NCBI RefSeq assembly: GCF_904849725.1
Contig: NC_058522.1
Coordinates: 439,113,529-439,177,528 of the forward strand
Length of the DNA stretch: 64,000 bases
Reading direction: 5' to 3'
Origin: Hordeum vulgare subsp. vulgare
Lineage: Eukaryota > Streptophyta > Magnoliopsida > Poales > Poaceae
Each line of letters opens with the position of its first letter. The stretch's first letter is position 1. The position numbers were made by a program, and so were the translations under genes. Positions 25,250 to 38,900 of the stretch are shown here, piece by piece. The notes under the pieces were generated by a model. That model saw nothing but the letters and a program-made list of their open reading frames with translations. It was not told the DNA's origin and made no database searches.

Positions 25250-26035
25250 GTTTGGGAGCTGCTACGCATCCACCGGTGGATATTTACTAAACATCCGTCA
25301 CCTGGACAGCCGTTCGATCTCGCGCGTAGCCGTCCGATCCGCTCCTGGACTTATTTCTTGAAACGACGTTCGAGTTGCAGAAACAATCGCTTTGTTGCAA
25401 AAGATAAACTTTGGACCCACTAATTCCTGAAACAACGGTCGAGTTTCAGAAGCAATTGCTTGTTTCAAAAAAAAATTGTTCATCTTTTCTACAAACATAG
25501 GTGCTGTTGCGGAAGAATTTTTTGCAACAAAGGTCATGTTTCAGGAAAAAAAATTCAGCGGGCTGGGATGGGGCGGCGCTACGGCGGTGCGGGGCAACGG
25601 GCGGCGAGGCGGCTGGCCCCCTGGTTGCGGGAGCTCGCCGGCGTGGCCGAGAGGCGCTACGGCGGAGCCGAGAGCGGGCTGGGACGCAGCAGCACTCCGG
25701 CGGTGTGGGGCGACGGGCGGCTGGCCCCTGGCCGCGTGAGGCGAGGCGGCTGCCCGCTGGTCGCGGGAGCAGGGCAGGGAAGGCCATGGCAACGACGACA
25801 GCTCCGGCGAGGCTGAGCGGCAACAGGCAGGCGGCGGGCGAGGTCGCCGGGGCCGAGGCGGAGCCGCGGGTTGGAAAAGTGAGGAGCTCAGCTTCATGAC
25901 CGTTTCCTGAAACAATGATCCAGTTTCAGAAACAATGATCCAGTTTCAGAAAAACGGTGTGCGATCATATCGAGATCCAACGGGTGAATGGAAAGCGGAT
26001 GGATCGTGCGGGATCAACTGGTGGGATGTAATCTT
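25250..26035. mobile_element. Possible non-autonomous DNA element with GC-rich core
   Basis: A sharp change from AT-rich DNA to a strongly GC-rich core (25555-25890), edged on both sides by repeats of a GAAAC(A)ATGATCCAGTTTCAG-like motif (two tandem copies at 25907-25950, degenerate copies at 25360-25470). The outer edges CATCCACCGGTGGAT (about 25268) and, reversed, CATCCCACCAGTTGATC (about 26010) look like imperfect terminal inverted repeats. Long frames through the core are by-products of high GC. No protein domain seen. Confidence 0.35.
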
Positions 26036-26914
26036 TTTCCTTTTATTAAATATTAATTTTTGTATGATATTCTATCCATAGCCGAATATTTTTAAACTGT
26101 TGATGCCGTCGTGCGTCTTTTCAAGCCTAGCAACCTGCACAGACACAGATTGGTGCGCATCCTGAACGACCTCTCCACTAACAGGTCTCTCTTTGACGGA
26201 TGTTGGTTTTGTTTTGACTTTTTTGATTAACAGAGTCCTTGGCGTCTGGTGTAGCACCAGACTGGATCAGGCGTAAGGGTCCCTGTCGTCTGGTCCTTTG
26301 CCACGTCAAAGACTTAACGGGTTAGTCGGTCATGCATGCATGTACCAAACGTCGGGGACCTTGGTATCTTTCATACAAATCATACGTCAGGGATGTTGGC
26401 GTCAGCAAAACAAAGGTCAGATTCAGAAAAAAATAAAAGTAAAGTCGATTTCAAAATTTATTAGCACAAAAGGTCTAAACAAAGAAATTGTCCCTGTTTG
26501 ACCGCAAGGTTGTGCATGCCGGGGCCGAGGTCCCGTCCTGGTCAGTCGCCAAGTTGACGAGAATTGGGGTTGGTCACACGGACCATCGTAGGCTCGCGGG
26601 AAGAACGGAAGGCCTTGAGTTGCTTCGAAATTTATGCCAGAACACGTGTCACCTGGCCATTAGGTGGGACCAGTTTGATGAGCAGAGTTTGAATTTAGAC
26701 TTGGTCTTATATGATTATTATTTTCAGCGTATACTTTTCACGATTCCATCTGAGCAGCGTTATTTGGTATTCAAAGGGTCGTCGGGCCCCAATCAATCAT
26801 GACGAACCAACACCTACAGTATCTGTACCTACTAAGAAAAAAAATAGATATTCTTAATCCGACATGTTATTTTATGAAAAAACTTTTGATATTTTTGACA
26901 TTAAATCCGTAATA
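26036..26914. other. No recognisable gene
   Basis: Intergenic sequence. Frames at 26298-26501 and 26488-26802 show no domain. A small stem around TCTGGTGTAGCACCAGA at about 26247 is the only structure noted. Confidence 0.5.
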
Positions 26915-27122
26915 CATATTAAATATATTTTTAAATACTCATGTCTTTTAAACGCAACTCCAAATTTAACATGTTATATATGGATTTTGATTAGAAAAAT
27001 ATGTAGAATTTGAATATGCATATTAAATATATTTTTAAATACTCATATCTTCTAAAACGCAACTTCAAATTTAACATGTTATATATGAATTTTGATTATA
27101 AAAATATGTAGAATTTGAATAT
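26915..27122. repeat. Tandem duplication of a 104-bp AT-rich unit
   Basis: CATATTAAATATATTTTTAA begins at 26915 and again at 27019, and both copies continue through AACATGTTATATATG and ATATGTAGAATTTGAATATG with a few substitutions. Two copies only. It lies within an AT-rich stretch that ends at the CCCGTGCGTTGCAACG-type motif near 27450 and may be part of the same element. Confidence 0.8.
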
Positions 27123-27448
27123 GATGTTATTTTATCTATTAATCATTTTAAAAATAGTATCTAGGATGCAATCTTAATCAATAATGTATTACCCATCTTT
27201 TTTCATACCGGTACTGATTTGGATTGTGGATGAACATCTAAGCAAAATCAGGATTAGAGACGAAATTGAAAATCATTTGAATGTTTCTTTCTACGTATTA
27301 AATCTACATGCAAGCTTATTTAAATAGAAGAACTGTGAAATCCTGAACTGCGTTTTTGTAGGCTAAAATCATTTTTGTTCGGATCGTAGCTACAAATACT
27401 CAAAATTTAGACCATTTTTTATAAATTAAGAATGCGTGGTATTGCTTT

Positions 27449-27481
27449 TGTCCGTTGCAACGCACGGGCCCTTTTCCTAGT
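27449..27481. repeat. Grass repeat terminus-like motif
   Basis: GTCCGTTGCAACGCACGGGC followed by CCTTTTCCTAG. The reverse complement (GCCCGTGCGTTGCAACG) is a sequence I often associate with ends of grass repeats, family not certain. A diverged copy lies in the opposite orientation near 46176-46194. Confidence 0.4.
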
Positions 27482-27589
27482 TAAACCAAAAAAAATAGGG
27501 CGCTGTAACGCCGCTAATAACACGCTATAGCGTGTAGAGAATTGGCTCGTTAAATCGATCAATGTACAATATCTCGCTAATAACACTCT

Positions 27590-28710
27590 ACGGAGGTCGT
27601 GTGAGGATCCACCCACCCCCCCCCGGCGCGCGCTCCTGTCGCCTCCCATGGCGACGGGGCGCCGCCACCCCGTCTCCCCACCTCGGGCCGCCTCCCTACC
27701 CCCTTCCCCTTCGCCGCGCGCTTGGAGGCAGAGGCGGGGCTCTCTCCCTCCCGGCCGCGGTGCTCCTAGGGCGGCTACAGCTTGGCGTGGTCTGGCCTAG
27801 GGCTCTTCGACGCGGTGGCGCAAGCGTTGTCTGCGGGGCGACGTGGGGTGAAGCCATGGCCTGCGGCGCCCGCCCGGCCCTGATCTGGGCCCCTTTGGGC
27901 CCCATCTGGGTTGGCACGGGCCGGCTATCTTGTGCGCGGCGGAGGCGCTCCCTAGCGGTTAAGGTCGGGTGTCATCGGTCTCCGAGTGGCAGCGGTGCGG
28001 TTTACCGGCGTGCTGCAGCGCAACGACGGGGGCTTTGTGGGCGCGTTTGGGCCCGACCGGGCCACTAGGCGCCTCGTTTGTCCTTGTTGATGTGTCCGGA
28101 CGGTTGCCGATGTGGCGGTGGAGGCAATTCCCTCCCGTTCGGTTGCATGGCCGTTTCCCTCGATTCTGATGTCATTTCCTCTTTTGCTTGGCCTCATCTC
28201 AGTGATCTCTGAGCAAGGACGAAGATGACTCCAAGACCATGGTGGCGCATGCTGGTGGGCGGCTAGCTGGGTGGAGTTCGACGGAGCGTTCAGTGTGGTG
28301 GTGGTTGTTTGAGCCAGGAGAAATCTCCTAGCGGCTCGTCCGCCACCAACGCGGTGACATCTGCGGGCGCCGCCGTTCCTTCCTGAAGGGCGTCGGGTAT
28401 ACCCATTCCACACTGTCTTATGCGTACCAGGGGAAACTCTAGGACTGATTCGGGCAACAGCGTCATCGTCGTCGCATTCCTTCTTGAAGGTGATGCTTGG
28501 TACATGACGCTTCGGAGTGCTAGGAGTGCGGTGGGACTTCTTCGAAGGGCGCGGCGGTGACCGATCATCTTCGTTTCGTTGTTTTGTCGATGTCGCCATT
28601 TTTCTTTTTATTTTCTCTCATTTTCTTTTGAGCTTCGTTGTGCTGCGGCCCCAGCAAGTTATGTATAGGATGGTTGCTTTATAATATAAAGCGGGGGAAA
28701 ACTCTTTATC
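27590..28710 (+). mobile_element. LINE 3'-UTR-like GC-rich block
   Basis: GC-rich sequence without a protein domain whose last 150 bases (GTTGTTTTGTCGATG, TTCTTTTGAGC, then ATAATATAAAGCGGGGGAAA at about 28680) resemble the 3' ends of Triticeae LINEs, where a short A-rich tail follows AAAGCGGGG. Long frames on both strands are by-products of base composition. A target duplication was not found, so this is probably a truncated or rearranged copy. Confidence 0.4.
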
Positions 28711-29667
28711 GTCATAATACTTTATAGCATCTTATAGCACGTCAATAGCATATTTTTAGGGACCACACTATTTTGTATAGCACGTTATTTTTTTCCTTGC
28801 ATTAAACTAATGGATAAATCAGAAGGCCAATTATCTTAAGAGACCTCGAGTCTTCAACTATCAACATCTGATTCTCAAATCTTTAGCATAATCTTCCAAA
28901 GTCCTTACCCACCAGCAAAAATCGCACTGACATACTTAAGACTTGTGCTCCTACAAAAATAATTGCCATTTTTCCAGCAGGCAGTAGTGCCATTTTTCAG
29001 CCTGCGTGAATTTCTTATCCCTCGAGATCTTAAACAGAGAATTTTTTGAATATGAATGTAATCCGTACTCAGCACGCAGCAATATGCCACTACTCAACAG
29101 CCATTGACTAACTTGTTCCTGTATTTTCTCAAGAAGAATCGGTTAAGTATACAGTTACCGAAGCACCTAGAGGTGGGCATGTTTCTTATCTTCCAATCGA
29201 TTCTGGAATGTGCAACTTCAGTTTGATGAAAATTGCAACTTGCACTTTAGAAAACAGACCTTCCACCATGCAAGACAAGCACCGAAGAGTATAAGCTGAG
29301 GAAGGCAAGCTCCTTGACTTGTCACAATCCCATTCCTTAAGGATCAAAGTCTGAAGGAATTTACCAACGTCATTCTAAATGGGTTTGCCACAGGAACTTT
29401 CCTCGAACTTGCTGAGCCATCGCCTCGAAGTACAGGTGTCATCCACTTTATACATACATATAGAACGGTAGATTCTTCCGGAAGAAAAAGATGGTGCAAA
29501 CAGACAGTTGACATTATAGCTCTGAGCTGACCAATCTGAAATGCCATTTGACTTGGGTAGAATAGCGCCAATTATTGATCCTTCCCCAGTGCAATGAACA
29601 ATGATAGCCATTGCTATAAGAGACTGCATTGGCCCTACACCCTGTCCCTGTCAAAACAGCTCAGGAG
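28711..29667 (+). other. Upstream region of the GLR gene
   Basis: No gene seen. It should contain the promoter and 5' leader of the receptor gene starting at 29668; I could not pick a convincing TATA box. Minus-strand frames at 29344-29629 have no domain. Confidence 0.4.
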
Positions 29668-29932
29668 ATGGACGCCGCGGCAAGGGCCATCTTGTTGGTG
29701 TTGTTCTTGCCGTTCCTCAGTCTCAGTGTTGCTCAAAATGTTACCCAGAGTAGAGCGGGTATACTCGATGTTGGAGTGATCCTCCATCTGAAGTCTTTGG
29801 TGGGCAAAATGGCGCGTACCAGCATATTGATGGCTATGGAAGATTTCTATGCAGTCCACAGGAATTATACAACAAGGCTAGTTCTCCACATCAGGGATTC
29901 CAACGGAGACAACATACAAGCTGCATCACAAG
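29668..29932 (+). CDS. GLR: GLR exon 1 (signal peptide, start of ATD)
   Basis: The ATG at 29668 is chosen because the hydrophobic signal sequence [20 protein letters not shown] follows it at once; an in-frame ATG at 29629 would add 13 non-signal residues. Ends CAAG|GTACAT (phase 1), joining to exon 2 as ASQ-G/A-VDLL. Confidence 0.88.
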
Positions 29933-32900
29933 GTACATATCACGTTTTGAGAATCGTTGGCCGTCACTGAATTTTGCACTTTATGAAGCTATGAAACATA
30001 AGAAAGCAACTGCAAAATGAAGCGAAATCCTGTGATGTTCTTATTTTGTTGTGGATCATGTTGGTAAAGTCAAAACATTTAGGAATTTGTAGATTTACTA
30101 ATAAAATTACAAAACATGGATTTATGTATAGAGAGGCAAACCAAAGAAGCACGGAAATGTAATTTTCCTTAATTCATTCAATATTTCACTTCTACAAATG
30201 TATTGTGATTGTCTTGTATTGCCACTGCAAGTCTGAAATAAATTAAAGTTTCTTTATAATAGAGTCCCAAAAGGATGACTTTGTGAATTTGTACACAGAT
30301 AAAAGTAGGCAATTTTGGAATTTCCCTATGAACCTGATTCTTTTGATATACTTATGCCCCTCAAAGTCAGAAACCCCCAGTACCTTAAGAAATGATCATA
30401 TAGCCCAAGTCGTTAATCGTTATACTCTTGAGTTATAACATCAGAGATTGCCTTAGCCGCAACAAGATCTACACAGATGTTTTTAAAATATTTTCTCTTA
30501 ACTGAACTGCACATTTGTACAGCTGTTGACCTGCTGGAAAATTACTATGTGCGGGCCATCATTGGTCCACAAAAATCTTCGGAGGCAACTTTTGTGTCTG
30601 ATATTGGGAACAACAGTCAAGTCCCAGTTATCTCCTTCACAGCAACGAATCCCGCCCTTTCATCTGCCGATGTGCCATATTTTTTGCGTGCAACTCTAAG
30701 TGATGCTGCTCAAGTGAATAGCCTTGCTGCTCTCATTAAGGCATACGGCTGGAAGGAAGTAGTGCCCATCTATGAGGACACAGACTATGGCAGGGGCATC
30801 ATACCCTACCTGGTTGATGCCCTCCAAGAGTTCGGAGCTTCTATGCCATATCGCAGTGCAATCTCTCGATCAGCAAACAGTGACCAAGTTGAGCAAGAAC
30901 TATACAAGCTAATGACAATGCCAACAAGGGTCTACATTGTGCACATGTCATCGGCCTTTGGCTTTGGTTCCATTCTCTTCACAAAGGCGAAAGAGTTAGG
31001 AATGATGAGTGGAGCCTATGCATGGATTTTGACAGATGGGATTACAAATGTTGTTGACTCGCTAGACCCTTCGGTAATTGATGCAATGGGTGGTGCATTG
31101 GGTGTCAGATTCCATGTGCCTAAATCGAAGGAACTTGATGATTTTACTAAGAGATGGAATGCGAGGTACAGGCAAGACAACCTGGATGACCCACCATCGC
31201 AACTAAGTAATTTTGGGCTCTGGGGTTATGATACTATTTGGGCCTTGGCACAAGCAGCAGAAAAGGTAAGCATGGACAATGCAATGTTTCAGAAGCAGCA
31301 ACAAATAAAAAACTCAACGTGTCTTGGAACTTTGGGTATTTCTACAATTGGTCCCACACTTCTAGATGCAATCCTACAACATAAGTTCAGAGGCTTAAGT
31401 GGTGATTTTGACCTTAGGAGCAGGCAGCTTCATTCTTCCATATTCCAGATAATTAATGTGGTTAGAAGAGAGTCGAAAGGAATAGGTTTCTGGACAGCAA
31501 AGCATGGAATAGTAGAGAATTTGAATCAAAATGGATCAGAACACACATACCTGAACTCTTTGCCTAATCTGACTCGAGTGGTTTGGCCAGGAGAAGTATC
31601 TACAGTGCCTAAAGGATGGCAAATTCCTACCAATGGAAAGAAGCTCCGAGTAGGTGTACTGACAAGTGGATATCCTGAGCTTATGAAGGTTGAAAGGGAT
31701 CCACTAACCAATGCAATAATTGCCACTGGGTATGCAATTGACGTATTTGAAGAGGTGTTAAAGCGACTCCCATATGCAATCCCTTATGAATATGTAGCAT
31801 TTCATAACGCACAAGGAGTAAGCCATGGGAGCTATAATGATTTTGTCTACCAAGTTAATCTTGGGGTAAGAAATTTTGGTTCTCACACTATCAATAGCAT
31901 TGTTGCAGAAATTGGGCATGCTCTCTTTATTGCACAAAATATTTTACTAAATTTCCTATTTTGTATTACCTCCGTTAGGAAATAACTGGTGTGGTTTTAG
32001 TTCAAATTTGAACTAAAACCACGTCACTTAATTCCGAATGGAGGGAGTAGCTTTTTGCAAAACTGTCTGCATCTATTCCTACTTGTACAATTTAATCCTA
32101 TTTTGCCAATTTTGCACACTCGTTTTTCCTTTTTGTAGGCAATTTTTCCACCAGTTGATCATAATGAATGCTGATTGGTATAAGATAGATGGGCACAAGG
32201 GCTAATTATGTCAGAAATTAAGGCATCACTTTCCTCCTTGTTCTTATGTGCATATAGCTAAACAATATTTATTCTGGACTAAAAGATTATTACTGACTGT
32301 ATGATTCACCCAGTTAAGGCTTGACTAGATGTATGCCCATAGATGCCACTACTAGTGTTTCTTGTAAGATTATGGTAGAATTGTTATAATTGTTGCATGC
32401 TTGCTGTTCACTAATCTTTTCCACGAGCCCTTGTAATTCATAACTTTTGTGAAGAATATACTGATGAAGTGATCATTGATTTAAAGAGACATGGGTATTT
32501 ATGCAACACTGGATGACATGCTTGCAGGTGTATCAAGTTGCAATCGGGGATATAACTATCAGATACAACAGAACTTCATATGCTGATTTCACATTACCTT
32601 ATACTGAATCTGGGATAGCAATGATTGTGCCAGTCAAGGATGGAACGACTAAGGATACATGGATCTTCTTGAAGCCATTAACTACTGACTTGTGGTTTGG
32701 AAGCATTGTATTCTTCATATTCACAGGGGCTGCCATCTGGCTATTGGAGCGACGAATCGATAATACTGAACTTACTGGTTCCATTTCCCGGCAGCTTGGG
32801 ATAGCAATATATTTCCCCTTCTTTGCTGATAGTAAGTAACAATGCATATTATACTTTCTTATTTCTGTACAGAATATCGCATATATAATCTCAAAGGGGG

Positions 32901-35900
32901 TGTTCCAGGGGAAACCTCTCTAACTTTTTGGTTTAAAGTACAGCCTCCAATTCTGGAACCACTCAAAAAGATTCCCGTTACCTGTTTAGACTGTGGTTTT
33001 CTCCTACGTGGCTGCCTCCTCAGCTTCTTTATCCTCCCCTCCATGTCAACACATTGCAACAAACTTCCGAACTGATTTTCTCCTAAAATGTTTCGTCGTT
33101 TGGCTGAAATTTGAATAATACAGTCAGGGGATCATCTTTCAATTTTTTTCTGATAAGTTTGAATTTTGAGTCAAAATATGAAACAAAAACTTCAGGGCTG
33201 GTTTGTCCTAATTGATTTGTGTTACTAATGATCAGTTACCCGGTGTTCTGTGAAATGTACTCAATTTATTTTCATAGTTGTTTGATTTTGTATTAAGAAA
33301 ACGAAGGATGCTACGAATCAATTCAGTATTTGTATTCCATTTGAAGCTTCTGATAGATGGTTGTTCACCATTTTGCAGAGGAGAGGGTGGAAAGTATTTT
33401 GTCTAGATTGGTTATCATTGTATGGGTTTTCGTTCTCCTCGTTATTACCTCAAGTTATACAGCCAATTTATCATCAATGCTTACTGTGCAGCAGCTTCAA
33501 CCCACAGTAACTGATGTCCATGAACTCGTTAAGAAAGGGGAATATGTAGGGTACAAAAATGGCTCTTACTTAGGGGACCTATTAGAACAAATTGGTTTTG
33601 ACAGAAGAAAAATCAAGGCATACAGCAATCCAGACGATTTTCATGACGCACTCTATAAAGGGAGCAAAAATGGTGGTATTGCTGCCGTCATAGATGAAGT
33701 TCCATACATCAAAATATTCCTCTCTAAGCATTGCAAAGGTTATACAATGGTCGGACCAATTTACAAGTCTGAAGGTTTTGGCTTTGTAAGTTTGCTAAAC
33801 CAGATAATTTTTGTACATTACATACCTCTAAAGTGTAAAGTATAAAAAGACTAGGAAAGTTATACTTGAAAGCTACTCAGACATAGAAAAGGGACCACTC
33901 GTAAAAGAGCATACTTACCAAAACGTGAGTATATAAGGAAATATAGATATGCATTCATAAAGTTGCTGCATGACCAATGAAAAGTGCTAAGACCCAACAT
34001 GATAACAGAGCAATGCAGTCTAACAAGACAAAACCTGGTATGGAGGTCATCATTCTCCACAATCTTTTATTGCAGTTAGTACTTTAAAAAAACTTTTAAG
34101 CCATACTGTTAGTTCTATTCGGCCCCGCTCCCCCCCCCCCCCCCCCCCGCGCGGGCGACTTGGGCGCACAGCCTACCTGCCGCCGGCCAACCTTCCTCCT
34201 CCGCCCCTCCTCCCCTGCCGCCGCCGGCAAGCTCCACCGGGCAAAGCCCGCTTGGGGTCGGCGGCGGCAGGCCCTCCCTTCCCCGTGTTAGGAATAAGCA
34301 ACTTGTATTCCCATGAGGCCATAGGCCGATATATATACATATACAGGTGTGGAATATATGCAGGAAACCCCTTATACAACGGGATAAATACAAAGGGGTA
34401 CATGACTTATATTATAACTCTAACACCCCCCTCAAACTCATGGTGGATGAACAACACTGAGTTTGGAGAGATAAAAGCCATTTTGTGCTCTAGTCCGGGC
34501 CTTCGTCAGGAATTCCGCCAACTGTAACTCGGAATGCACATACTGAAGAGCAATAACCTGATCCTGCACACCATCGCGCACATAGAAAGCATCAACACCA
34601 ATATGCTTGGTGAGCTCATGCTTCACAGGATCGCGCGCAATGCTAATAGCACATGTATTGTCAGATAAGAGCAGAGTCGGTGTAGTGACAGAAACACCAA
34701 AATCCTGAAGTAACCACCGTAACCAAGTCACCTCTGCTGTCAAAAGAGCCATCGCTCGCAACTCAGTCTCCGCACTCGAACGGGAAAATGCAATCTGTTT
34801 TTTGTCTTCCAGGCAATGAGAGAACCACCAAGAAAAACACAGTAAGCAGAAAGTGAACGACGATCTGAAGGATCACTAGCCTACGTAGCATCCGAATAGA
34901 CCTGAAGCTGTAAAGAACTGGAGCGAGGAAAGAATAGACGGTGAGAGATCGTGCCCTGAAGATATCGGAGAACACGAAGGAGATGACTATAGTGAACCGA
35001 TGTGGGAGCAGAGACAAACTGACTCAAAATATGAACCGGATAAGAGATATCCGGACGAGTGACAGCTAGATAGACAAGACTGCAAACAAGATGACGATAA
35101 CGCGTCGGGTCAGGCAGGGGATCACCATCAGTATCACAGAGGTGAACATTGAGCTCCATGGGAGTCTCAACAATGCGCTCGTCAGTAAGAGCAGCATGAG
35201 CAAGAAGATCCTGGATATACTTTTCCTGGGATATAAAAAAGTCATCAGAGGTAGAAGAGACTTCAATCCCAAGAAAGTAGCGAAGAGGTCCAAGATCAGA
35301 CATAAGAAACTGCTCACTAAGACGGGCCTTTACAAAGGCAATATACTCGGCCCTGTGATGATCATGTCATCAACATAGAGAAGAAGAAGAGTTCGACCAC
35401 GAGGAGAAAGGTGAATAAACAATGGTGGATCATGAGCACTGGCTGAAAAACCAGCGGCAGTCACCACAGAGGCAAAACGCTCAAACAAGGCACGAGGGGC
35501 TTCCTTAAGGCCACAGAGAGAGCGACGAAGACGACATATCATGCCATCAAGAACAGAATACCCAGGTGGTGGCTGCATGTACACCTCCTCATGCAGCTCA
35601 CCATTAAGAAAGGCATTCTTAACATCAAGCTAAGATATAGACTAGTGGCGTGCAGAGGCCACGGCGAGAAGTGTACGAACAGTGGTCATATGGGCCACAG
35701 GAGCAAAAGTCTCGTCATAATCACGACCATGCTCGTGCTGAAAACCACGAGCCACAAGATGAGCTTTGTGACGCTCAAGAGAACCATCGAAGCGAGTCTT
35801 AACCTTGAAGACCCACTTACAAGTGATGGGACGGACTCCGGGAGGAAGGGAAACAAGATCCCACGTACCAGTGCGTTCAAGAGCAGCAATCTCCTCTGCC

Positions 35901-38900
35901 ATCGCAAACTGCCATTCAGGATGAACAACAGCCTGTCGATAAGAAGTCGGCTCAAGAATAGCAGCACCAGCGGTGGGAAATTCAAAGCGATCAACAGGTG
36001 GACGAGGACGAGAATGCAAGCCATAAGTAGGCTGAGACGAGGATGACGACACATCCACAGAGGCATCCACAAGATGTGAACGACGAGTGTAACACTGAGG
36101 AAAAGATGGAACAATGGAAGGAGGAATCGCCAAGGTAGAATCGAAGGGTGGCGACGAAGAAGTCACCGGAGATGAAGGTGTAGAATCCGATGACATGCTA
36201 GGCGAGGAGATCGTGGAAGATGGTGGCGGCAAATCGACTAAAGGTGGAGAAGCAGAGGGAGCGGAACGAATAGGCAAAGGCTCGATGGGGGTGATAGGTG
36301 AGTCAGGAAAGGTGAGGAAAGATATATCCTCCACTAAAAAGGTCGAGGAAGATGGGCGTGGGTAGAAGGGGCGAGACTCATCAAAAGTCACGTCTCGAGA
36401 GATACGCATCCGACGACCAATAGGGTCCCAACAACGATAGCCCTTATGCTCATCACTGTAGCCTAAGAAGACACACTCAACAGACTGCACGGTCAGTTTG
36501 GTGCGTTCGCGAGAGGCAAGAAGAACATAGCAAACACAACCAAACAAGCGAAGCATCGAATAATCGGGAGAACGATCAAAAAGACGCTCGAAAGGAACAC
36601 CACCCTGTAGAGCAGCGGAAGGATGTAGATTGATGAGATAGGTGGAGGTGGAGACGGCCTCAGCCCAAAAATGAGGTCGAGAGAGGCAGCAATCATCAAT
36701 GCACGAGCTGTCTCAAGAAGATGACGATGCTTTCGCTCAGCCACACCAATCTGAGCATGAGCACCAGGACAAGAGAATTGAGAGAGAGTTCCTTGCTCAG
36801 CAAGAACACCACGCAACATCTTAGAGATATACTCGCCAGCGGAGTCAGCACGAAACACACGAATGGGTGAAGAGAACTGAGTATGAACCATGGCAGTAAA
36901 ACGCTTATAAATAGACAACACCTCACTACGAGAAGTCATGAAATAAAGCCATGTGTAACGAGAGAAGTCATCTATGAAAATAATATAGTATTTATGACCC
37001 CCTTTCGAAGCGAAGGGAGCCGGACCCCACACATCAGAATGGACTAAATCAAAAGGACGCTTATACACTGACTCACTATGTGGATATGATAACTGAATCT
37101 GCTTGTCAAGACGACAACCCTGACACTCTAAAGAGGCATCTCCTAAGACAGACCCCAGAAGATCTCGACGAACTAACGACGACAAACGAGAACCACACAG
37201 ATGACCAAGTCGATGATGCCACTGCTGGAAGGAACTAGTAGCTGAGGCGACCGAAGCGGAGGAACTGGCGATAGTGGTGGCAGCAGAAGGAACATGAAGC
37301 CAGTCCAACTCCCAAAGACCCTGAGAATCACAAAGGCGAGGGCCAGCCCCAACCAGAGTGTGCGTGCGACTGTCCTGGACAGAACAAGAGTCATCGTCAA
37401 GGCTGACGCGACAACCAGAATCAGTAAGTTGACCAACAGAAGACATATTCATGGTAAGTCGAGGAACATGAGCAACATCAGGAACAGAATAAGGAGTGGT
37501 AAGATTGCCTCTACTAACGACAGAAAGAGGAGTACCATCAGCAGTGAGGACATGAACAGGAGAATCAAGCGATCGAAGAGAGGACAGAGTGGAAGAATGA
37601 GAAGACATATGAAAAGAAGCTCCAAAGTCCAGAACCCATGGGGATGTACCTGACTGTGTAGAAGGTGGTTGCTCAGTGCGGGAAGCATCAGTCACAGAGC
37701 CAACAATACCCGTCGAGGAAGAACCTGAAGCAGCGAGCAGACGCTTAAGTCTCAGAATATCCTGCTCAGTCAGAGCGATGGCTGAAGCTGTCGAGGTAGA
37801 GGACGAAGTCCCTGAAGATGATGATCGCGCCTTGTGCAGATGTTTCTTCTTCGTGTAGCACTGGGACTCAATATGACCATCATTGTTGCACCAGCCCAAT
37901 GTGGACGGGGGCGACCTGAGCCTCCAGAAGGAGTGGGCAAGAGCGGCGGAGCACTCGAGCGAGAAGGGGTCGGTGCAGCAGGTGGCGTAGAAGGAGCTCG
38001 AGCAGCGAGCACAGAGAGAACCTCCAGCAAACCAGTACCATGTAAGAGAGTCTCCTCAGCACGAATCTCAGAAAGAGCCTCCATGAGAGAAATACGGCCA
38101 CGAGCAAACAACTGAGCAGGTCGAGGCTCAAACTCCTTACGGAGCCTAGACATGAACTCGTAGACGTGATGAAACTCCAAATCGGCCTGAACAGCCTAGC
38201 AACAGGGGCAAGTATGATAACCAGCACTGCGGAGAGAATCAAGCTGGCGCCAGATAGCAGAACTCTGTGCATAGAAGTCATCAACAGTAGAGTCACCCTG
38301 CTGAAGAGCATGCTCCTGACGGACCACAGAGAGGTATAAGGCATCACCAGAGGGCTCATAGCGCTGACGAAGGCGAGTCCACATCTAAAAGACAGTAGGA
38401 AGGCCCAGAAACTCAGAGGCAAACTGAGGCAGAACACTAGCAGTGAGAACAGCTGCAGCACGAGCATCATCATCAAGCCACTGGGTGTAAGCAGACAGAG
38501 CACCATGATACGTCTGAAGAGCCTCCTCATAAGCCAAAAACTTCTCATCATAAGCACGATCAACAGCCTCATCAGCAAGCTTAGCCGCATCCTTGGCGGC
38601 CTGATTAGCATCTGCAGGAAGAGCCGGAGGGATCGGCAGAGTGGGAGCCATAGGAGGAACTGGATGTGGCGGACAACTGACCTCGCCAGAAAGAACGCCC
38701 CATAGACGGATGCCACGCATATGAATGCGCATGAAGCCAACAAACTCGGTGTAGTTAGAACCATCAAAAATCACCGAGCAGCGAGGAACAACAACATAGC
38801 CCGATGCAGTAGACATATATTTTTTCAGGAAAGGAACTTAATCAACAGCTGGATCTGAAACCGCATCGACAGCAGAGAGCCACAGAGAACGCGCCGATCT

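Noticed and set aside
25446..25915. Several overlapping 87-132-codon frames on both strands
   Set aside because: All lie in one GC-rich block, read through on many frames at once, and show only Arg/Ala/Pro-rich composition.
27562..28599. Frames of 168 and 215 codons on opposite strands
   Set aside because: Composition-driven; no domain, and the 3' end resembles a LINE 3' UTR.
32842..33075. 77-codon frame following GLR exon 3
   Set aside because: It lies in intron 3 between a good donor (GTAAGT) and acceptor (TTTTGCAG); splicing restores the conserved protein.
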